Source: Verrucomicrobiales bacterium | GTDB taxonomy: Bacteria > Verrucomicrobiota > Verrucomicrobiia > Limisphaerales > Palsa-1400 | Direction of reading: 5' to 3' | NCBI GenBank assembly: GCA_028293405.1 | Contig: JAQGOW010000556.1 | Span: 1-10,626, forward strand | DNA: 10,626 nt | Part shown: piece after piece, positions 5,465-10,626 of the stretch | Numbering within the stretch: the first letter of the stretch is position 1 | How the letters are laid out: each line of letters begins with the position of its first letter | The notes under the pieces: model-generated | Database searches by the model: none | What the model saw: the letters and a program-made list of their open reading frames with translations, nothing else | What the model was told of the DNA's origin: nothing | Position numbers and translations under genes: made by a program

Positions 5465-6985
5465 ATGATCCGTACGAAATCCCGAGAATTTTCGCGACGT
5501 GAGGCGATCAAAGGGATGGCCGCTGTGGGCGCAACGTCGGCATTGGCCGGTTGCATGACACAGGCGGGACGCGACTCGCAATTGATCATTCGCGAAAACC
5601 AAAAGGTAGGCACGCACGATTGGCTTTTGCAGAAGACAGCAGTCGACCCAAAAACGAAATTCCGCTGTCCGTGGATTGAAGGCTATTGCTCGCGCACCAG
5701 CGTGGCCGCGGGCGACAGCATCGATATTTGCGTCAGCACCAATCCGGCGTCGCCGTTTCGAATTGATGTTTATCGCATGGGTTACTACGGTGGCGCAGGC
5801 GCCCGACACGTGGCGGCGCTTGGGCCTTTCCGCGGCGGTGTTCAACCGGATCCGCCGATCGGCAAGAACCGCGTGCGCGAGTGCAAATGGGAACCGGCAA
5901 CGCGCATCACGATTCCCGATGATTGGGTCAGTGGTGTTTACGTCGGCAAACTGACTGCAGAACGGGGCGGTTGGCAAAGCTACGTTATTTTCATTGTGCG
6001 CGATTCGCGCCGCACCGATTTACTGTTTCAATGCTCCGACAATACATGGCAGGCCTACAACCGTTGGCCGAGCCAGTTCGCGCTCTACGACGATGGTAAG
6101 AACGAGTGGTATTGGGGACCGGGTGTCGAAGTCAGTTTCGATCGGCCTTACGGCAAGTATTGCCAGATTTTGGATGCGCCGCTCTCGACCGGCTCGGGCG
6201 AATTTTTCCTTTGGGAATTTCCGTTCGTCTTCTGGATGGAAGCGCACGGTTACGACGTGTCCTACATTTCCAACCTCGACACCCACTCGCAACGGACTGA
6301 GTTGTTGCGCGCCAAGGGGTTCATCTCCATCGGCCACGACGAGTATTACTCGATCGAAATGTACAACAACTTGCAGTGGGCTATCCAAAAAGGATTGCAC
6401 GTTGGCTTCTTCTCCGGCGACGCCGTTTGTGGCCGGATTGATCCAAGGCCAAATTGGACCGGCGCACCGAACCGAATTTTCTCGCGCACTGACTTCTTCG
6501 GACCGCGCACCGAAGCCGACGTCAAACGGTTGCCGACGATGGGCCTCTTGCCGCATAAAAGTCCAAACGCAAACCAGTTGATTGGTGCGCGCACGGTAGC
6601 ACCAATGACGGGTGGCGCGGATTGGGCGTGTTCATTGCCGGACCATTGGATTTTCGAAGGAACCGACATGAAGAAGGGCGACAGCATCCCGGGGTTGGTG
6701 GGCTGGGAATGGCACGGCGATCCGGCGAACATTCCGGGACTGGAAATCGTTTCCACGGGCAACACGCAATCAGATCCCGGCAAACCAAACGGAGGCGTTT
6801 ATACCGCGACGACGTATCCGGGGCCGAAGGGTAACATTGTTTTCAACGCCTCAACCTGTTGGTGGGTCGACGGTCTGAGTGAACCACCCGGCTACATCCG
6901 GCCTTCCGTTTATACAACCCCGCACGGGCCAGATGCGCGCGTGCAGCGGATTACGACAAATATTTTGAAGCGCTTTATCGCGTAG
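5465..6985 (+). CDS. Tat-exported lipoprotein with N,N-dimethylformamidase large-subunit-like domain
   Basis: The 506-residue protein begins with a twin-arginine signal, FSRREAIKG (R11, R12), followed by a hydrophobic stretch ending in the lipobox LAGC with Cys30, so it should be folded before export and lipid-anchored. The rest matches the family of the large (beta) subunit of N,N-dimethylformamidase. Visible motifs are VYRMGYYGGAGARHV (102-116), CSDNTWQAYNRWPSQFALYD (190-209), HGYDVSYISNLD (261-272), SIGHDEYYS (288-296), FFSGDAVCGR (315-324) and GWEWHGDP (413-420). The founding enzyme binds iron through two Tyr and one Glu; Y294 or Y295 and E415 are candidates here, but I cannot align the ligands securely. 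No small subunit gene is adjacent, and the true substrate of such exported homologues is unknown. ATG 5465 is chosen because it places the Tat signal at the N-terminus. The longer frame from 5114 overlaps the lipoprotein gene. Confidence 0.85.
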   Translation: MIRTKSREFSRREAIKGMAAVGATSALAGCMTQAGRDSQLIIRENQKVGTHDWLLQKTAVDPKTKFRCPWIEGYCSRTSVAAGDSIDICVSTNPASPFRIDVYRMGYYGGAGARHVAALGPFRGGVQPDPPIGKNRVRECKWEPATRITIPDDWVSGVYVGKLTAERGGWQSYVIFIVRDSRRTDLLFQCSDNTWQAYNRWPSQFALYDDGKNEWYWGPGVEVSFDRPYGKYCQILDAPLSTGSGEFFLWEFPFVFWMEAHGYDVSYISNLDTHSQRTELLRAKGFISIGHDEYYSIEMYNNLQWAIQKGLHVGFFSGDAVCGRIDPRPNWTGAPNRIFSRTDFFGPRTEADVKRLPTMGLLPHKSPNANQLIGARTVAPMTGGADWACSLPDHWIFEGTDMKKGDSIPGLVGWEWHGDPANIPGLEIVSTGNTQSDPGKPNGGVYTATTYPGPKGNIVFNASTCWWVDGLSEPPGYIRPSVYTTPHGPDARVQRITTNILKRFIA

Positions 6986-7021
6986 TCTGGCAACGCCGAG
7001 TTCCGTCTACACTCTGGCACA
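6986..7021. other. 36-base convergent gap without a visible terminator
   Basis: The Tat-lipoprotein gene and the giant gene end only 36 bases apart, facing each other. I see no stem-loop with a T-run. A 7-base direct repeat, TCTGGCA, occurs at 6986-6992 and 7013-7019. Transcripts from the two sides may run into each other or rely on factor-dependent termination. Confidence 0.5.
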
Positions 7022-10000
7022 TCACCAACCTTCAATCACACGATAGAATCGCAGCGGCGCGTTGGTGGCGTCCGTGTCGATGAACTGAATTTGGCCGTTG
7101 CTGATCGAGAGTGATGTATCGAGTTGCAGCCAATCGACGAGGTTCGAACTGTATTGTGCCTGAAAATTCGTCGTGCTCATCTGACTTGAAAAGGACTTGT
7201 TGTCCACATCGCCGGACGTGAACAGGAACGTGCCGTCAGGCTGCAGCTCGGGTGTTTGCAGCTCCTGCGGCGTGCGCACGGTCAAGACGGCATTGCTGCT
7301 CGTAACGCTGCCCAGCGTGTTCGTAACGACAACACGGTACAACCCGGAACTGAAGCGACTGACGCCAAACAGTGTTATCGAATTTGTGCCTTGTCCGGTC
7401 GCGGTTATTTGATTCGTGTTGTTCCGATACCAGGTGTAGCGCAACGGACCCTGTCCGGTCGCACCAACAACAAACGTAGCCGCGCTGCCGCCCACAACCG
7501 TTTGGCTTTGCGGCTGCGATGGAATGAAAGGCGGTTGTGCGCCGATGATAACTTGATCGACCCACCCGGCATCCTGCCCGCTCGTGCCGGACGCATCTTT
7601 TGAATACGTCCAGACCAACATCTGCGGTCCAGCGGGCACATTCACCGTAACGCGTTGCCAATCCACTTCACCCGAGATCGACGCCTGCGGCACGCCGCCG
7701 ACTGAAACGGTCAGAAAATCGTGATTCGTTTCCGACGAAACTTTCCACCAGAATCCAACTGTAACCGGGCCGTTGGTGATCAGTGTGCGCATTGACGAAG
7801 CTGTGTTGCGCCCGATCGTTGCACTGCGCGCGGCGCTGACGCCATCGTGTGTGACGGCACCTTGAGCATACCACTGGGCGGAATTTCGAGATGTCACCAC
7901 AAAGTTGCTCGTGTTGAGCGCCGTGTGCAGAAAGACCGGCAGGAAGTCCGGCGCGGTGCAGAGAGCAATGTATCCGTTGTAACCACCATCGAAAACACGC
8001 AGCTTTGGCAATCCGGCGGGTATGTTGGTTGCCAGGCCAGATCCGCCCCATGAGTAAAGTCCGCCGTCGACACGCACGCCGAGTTCAGAGCCGGAAGCGG
8101 ACGAAGCGATGGCGAAGTAACTGTTGGTCGGCGTATTTGTCGTAATGGAATGCCCGAAATCAACAATGGTTTGGTCACGCTTGAGGAATGTGCCGGCGTA
8201 TCGACTCCAAGCAGCGCAAGCCACATTTGTAACGACGGGCACAGGGCCGCCGCTGCCCGAACTGAAAACGGTGCCGTCGGCCCGCAGCGCCTGAAAACCA
8301 TCGTCCCATGGAGATAGCGCCACAACATTACTGACGCTGAGCGCATTGGTTGCACCGGACGCATTGAGGCGAATGATTGTCCCGTCCGGTTTCAAAAAGG
8401 TCGAACCGAACAGGTCGGATTCCATTGCGACGATGTTCGAGAGCGTCGCGATTGCGTTTGAGAAGCCCGAACTGGCGCCTCCGGCGATGACGGTGCCGTT
8501 AGTAGTCAAACCAAGATAGACCGAACCACCGCTACTGGCGCCATTGATTTCGGTGAGGTTCGTGAATGCTGGCGTAGCCGGGCTTGTAAGACCCCAAATC
8601 ACGAGTGAGCCGTCATCGCGAAGCGCTAACATGTTATAATAACCGCCGCCGCAAACTGCGATGGCATTGGTCAGCGAAGTCGGCACGTTCGTCTTGCCGT
8701 AAGTGTTGTCGCCCCACGCGACGACTTGCCGAACGGTTAACGGGAAAAATCCTAAGTTGAGAACTCCAAACGAATTGCTGGCTAGGAGACTGTAGGAACC
8801 TCCATTTGTCGCATACAGCGGATTAAAGACCAGTTCGTCGTTTGTTGCGCCGGGGATATTCGTGAAAATCCCGCTGCTGCCAGAAGGATGGAAACGCCAT
8901 TGGAGACTCATTGGACCGGAGCCGTTGATGGGAAAGCCCAGGGTTACTTTGGACCCGACGTAGGCGGTGACGTTCGCAGGTTTTCCGAAAGTAAAGGGTG
9001 CGCTGTTGGTAACGCGGACCAGCGCATCCAGGCTTGTTACAGAGCCGATTGGGTTGGTCACGACAACATGATAACTGCCCGCGTCAGAAGATTGCGCATT
9101 CACAAGCACCAGCATTGCGTTGGTCGCATTAGTCATGGGGTTGCCGTCATGGTACCATTGATAGGCAAGTTGCGGCGCACCGGTGGCCTGCACGCGCAAC
9201 GTTGCGTCACGTCCCGTATATGTAGTAATCCCAATAGGGGGTCTGAGGATTTGTGGAGAGCCATCGGAAATCAACGCCAGCGCGTGAGACACACCCGCAG
9301 ACACTGCGACGACGTTGCTGATCGACGAAGGACTGATAACGTTTGTTGGAGGTTGCGTCGCTAACCCCCATGTCACCATCGTGCCGTCACGACGCAGGGC
9401 AGCGGCGATTCCGTTTCCAGTCGCTGGATAAGCGCTGACCGAAAGGTCGATCACATTTGTCGCCGCCGCTGGAATCGTTAGCAAAGAATTGGTACCCCAT
9501 CCAATGATGGTGCCGTCGGACTTCACCGCGAAACTCGCATTAAAACCGCAAGCAATCGCAACGGCGTTGGTCACGGGCGTTGGTGGCGGGAGAAGCGATA
9601 TTGATGCTGCGTCAGTCCACACAACAACTGTTCCATCATTAATCAAAGCTGCGACTTGCGTCCCGCTGGCCGCCAGAGCAGTGACGTGGGCCAAACCGTT
9701 GGGAACGGACTGGGTCGAGGACACGACGGTGCCGTCCGCTCGCAACGCATAGCTGTTGAACGGTCCAGCGGCGATACCAATCATGTTCGTCCAGGCTGTC
9801 GAAACGGTGCGGTTAATGCCAATAACTGTGCCATCCGCTCGCAGACCAACGCCGACATCGTTGTAAGACATCGAAATCGCTACCAGATTGCTCGCGCTGG
9901 TATTCACTGTTCTGTTCACTCCCCATTTGACGAGCGAACCATCGGTCAACAACGCGTAACTCGTGCCGCTGCCCACCGCGACCGCCACAACATTGCTCAA

Positions 10001-10626
10001 GCCGGGCGGCGGCAAACATTCATTGTTACCGTTCAAACCCCAGCCCGCGACTGGCCCAAACGTCAACGCCGCACTCACGCTATTGGTCGTTCCCGCCGAG
10101 TTCGTCACGGTGACGCTGTATGAGCCGAGCGTATCCGCCGTGACTGACGCAACAGTGTAACTCGTCGTGGTTGCTCCAGGAATGTCCGCGCCATTGAAGT
10201 GCCATTGATAGGACAGCGGAGCCGAGCCAGTGGCGCCCACGGTGAATGCCGTCGGCAATCCCGCCGGGACAGAACGCCCAACCGGCTGCTTGGTAACCGC
10301 TGGAGGCGTGAGGACAGTCAGGGTCGCCGGCGAACTGGTGGCGGCACCGAACGCGTTGGTCGCCGTCGCGGTATAAGTCCCCGCATCGCTCGCCGCAATT
10401 GGCGCGATAGTAAGCGTGGCGTTGGTCGTGCCGACCCGATGCGCATCGTCACTCAAAGCCGCGCCATTTAAAAACCATTGAAACACCAACGGCTGCGAGC
10501 CGCTCGCATCAACCGAGAATACCACGTTGCTCCCTTGAATGTTCGTCTGCGAAAGCGGCTGCGTCATTATCAGTGGCGGGTAACCAATTGAGAGCGTGGC
10601 AACGTCGCTGTTTGTGGAGCCGACTT
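7022..10626 (-). CDS. Giant extracellular Ig-like / RCC1-propeller protein (5' partial)
   Basis: The visible part is 1200 codons. The frame stays open from the right edge (first codon GTC at 10624) and the sequence there is already Ig-like, so the Met at 10567 is internal and the signal peptide lies outside. Domains, counted from that Met, are: Ig-like 1 (to about 86), Ig-like 2 (88-170), RCC1-type propeller 1 (172-440), Ig-like 3 (438-519), Ig-like 4 (523-613), propeller 2 (614-880), lectin/MAM-like sandwich (about 880-1009), Ig-like 5 (1013-1097) and a C-terminal module (1100-1181) ending RFYRVIEGW. Ig-like domains show YQW...NG and SDAGSY or SDAGTY motifs. Propeller blades show ALRADGT and VxWG motifs. 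Such Verrucomicrobiota proteins are thought to be cell-surface or secreted, for adhesion or glycan binding; no enzymatic domain is visible. It is poor in Cys and Lys and rich in Thr, Ser, Asn, Val and Ala, as is usual for exported beta proteins. Confidence 0.9.
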   Translation of the reverse strand, partial: VGSTNSDVATLSIGYPPLIMTQPLSQTNIQGSNVVFSVDASGSQPLVFQWFLNGAALSDDAHRVGTTNATLTIAPIAASDAGTYTATATNAFGAATSSPATLTVLTPPAVTKQPVGRSVPAGLPTAFTVGATGSAPLSYQWHFNGADIPGATTTSYTVASVTADTLGSYSVTVTNSAGTTNSVSAALTFGPVAGWGLNGNNECLPPPGLSNVVAVAVGSGTSYALLTDGSLVKWGVNRTVNTSASNLVAISMSYNDVGVGLRADGTVIGINRTVSTAWTNMIGIAAGPFNSYALRADGTVVSSTQSVPNGLAHVTALAASGTQVAALINDGTVVVWTDAASISLLPPPTPVTNAVAIACGFNASFAVKSDGTIIGWGTNSLLTIPAAATNVIDLSVSAYPATGNGIAAALRRDGTMVTWGLATQPPTNVISPSSISNVVAVSAGVSHALALISDGSPQILRPPIGITTYTGRDATLRVQATGAPQLAYQWYHDGNPMTNATNAMLVLVNAQSSDAGSYHVVVTNPIGSVTSLDALVRVTNSAPFTFGKPANVTAYVGSKVTLGFPINGSGPMSLQWRFHPSGSSGIFTNIPGATNDELVFNPLYATNGGSYSLLASNSFGVLNLGFFPLTVRQVVAWGDNTYGKTNVPTSLTNAIAVCGGGYYNMLALRDDGSLVIWGLTSPATPAFTNLTEINGASSGGSVYLGLTTNGTVIAGGASSGFSNAIATLSNIVAMESDLFGSTFLKPDGTIIRLNASGATNALSVSNVVALSPWDDGFQALRADGTVFSSGSGGPVPVVTNVACAAWSRYAGTFLKRDQTIVDFGHSITTNTPTNSYFAIASSASGSELGVRVDGGLYSWGGSGLATNIPAGLPKLRVFDGGYNGYIALCTAPDFLPVFLHTALNTSNFVVTSRNSAQWYAQGAVTHDGVSAARSATIGRNTASSMRTLITNGPVTVGFWWKVSSETNHDFLTVSVGGVPQASISGEVDWQRVTVNVPAGPQMLVWTYSKDASGTSGQDAGWVDQVIIGAQPPFIPSQPQSQTVVGGSAATFVVGATGQGPLRYTWYRNNTNQITATGQGTNSITLFGVSRFSSGLYRVVVTNTLGSVTSSNAVLTVRTPQELQTPELQPDGTFLFTSGDVDNKSFSSQMSTTNFQAQYSSNLVDWLQLDTSLSISNGQIQFIDTDATNAPLRFYRVIEGW
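7928..8728 (-). other. RCC1-type seven-bladed propeller 2 (within the giant protein)
   Basis: The block opens with a VVAWGDN strand and contains about seven units with turn motifs DDGSLVIWG, TNGTVIAGG, PDGTIIRL, ADGTVFSSG, RDQTIVDFG and VDGGLYSWG, followed by a closing unit near YNGYIAL. One turn has DQ in place of DG and one has NG, so it is more eroded than propeller 1. The two propellers are separated by Ig-like domains 3 and 4. Confidence 0.65.
9248..10054 (-). other. RCC1-type seven-bladed propeller 1 (within the giant protein)
   Basis: Seven blade units can be read, each with a DG[S/T] turn: TDGSLVKWG, ADGTVIG, ADGTVVSS, NDGTVVVW, SDGTIIGWG, RDGTMVTWG and SDGSP. The block starts with a lone VAGWG strand, which would complete the last blade and close the ring. 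Several blades lack the WG pair, so the family match is to the degenerate bacterial RCC1/alpha-tubulin-suppressor-like type. Confidence 0.7.

Noticed and set aside
10565..10567. ATG at 10567 as the start of the giant gene
   Set aside because: The frame continues to the window edge, and the upstream codons read as the end of another Ig-like domain, so the real start is outside.

Overview
The window looks like chromosomal DNA of a Verrucomicrobiota bacterium, most likely of the Limisphaerales/Pedosphaera type. This is inferred from gene content and style, not from a marker gene. The pointers are an ECF-type sigma factor fused to a membrane domain, a very large exported Ig plus RCC1-propeller protein with a C-terminal 'QYSSNLVDW...FYRV' module, many starts without Shine-Dalgarno sequences, and intergenic repeats of the CACAGAG and ACACGGATT kinds. 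There is no phage, transposase, CRISPR array, rRNA or tRNA that I can support.

Layout. (1) 1-1086, +: a PLP-dependent DegT/DnrJ/EryC1/StrS aminotransferase whose N-terminus lies beyond the left edge. (2) 1087-1227: a short gap with several nested palindromes. (3) 1228-2841, +: an ECF-type sigma factor with a long membrane-embedded C-terminal half that contains about 15 glycine/alanine-rich pentads. (4) 2842-3013: a repeat-rich convergent gap with an 11-mer tandem repeat and a long imperfect CACAGAG inverted repeat. (5) 3014-3175, -: a 53-residue very basic small protein with a strong ribosome binding site. (6) 3255-4625, -: rmuC. (7) 4626-4818: a gap with no convincing gene. (8) 4819-5199, -: a small lipoprotein. 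(9) 5200-5464: a divergent promoter region. (10) 5465-6985, +: a Tat-exported lipoprotein with the N,N-dimethylformamidase large-subunit-like fold. (11) 7022-10626, -: the C-terminal 1200 codons of a giant extracellular protein with five Ig-like domains, two RCC1-type propellers, a lectin/MAM-like domain and a C-terminal module. It runs off the right edge.

How the genes relate. I see no clear operon or pathway. The genes are mostly individually promoted housekeeping or accessory genes. A loose theme is the cell envelope: a membrane-tethered sigma factor, two lipoproteins and one giant exported protein. The most interesting item is the sigma factor, which appears to carry its own membrane-bound regulatory half in place of a separate anti-sigma factor.
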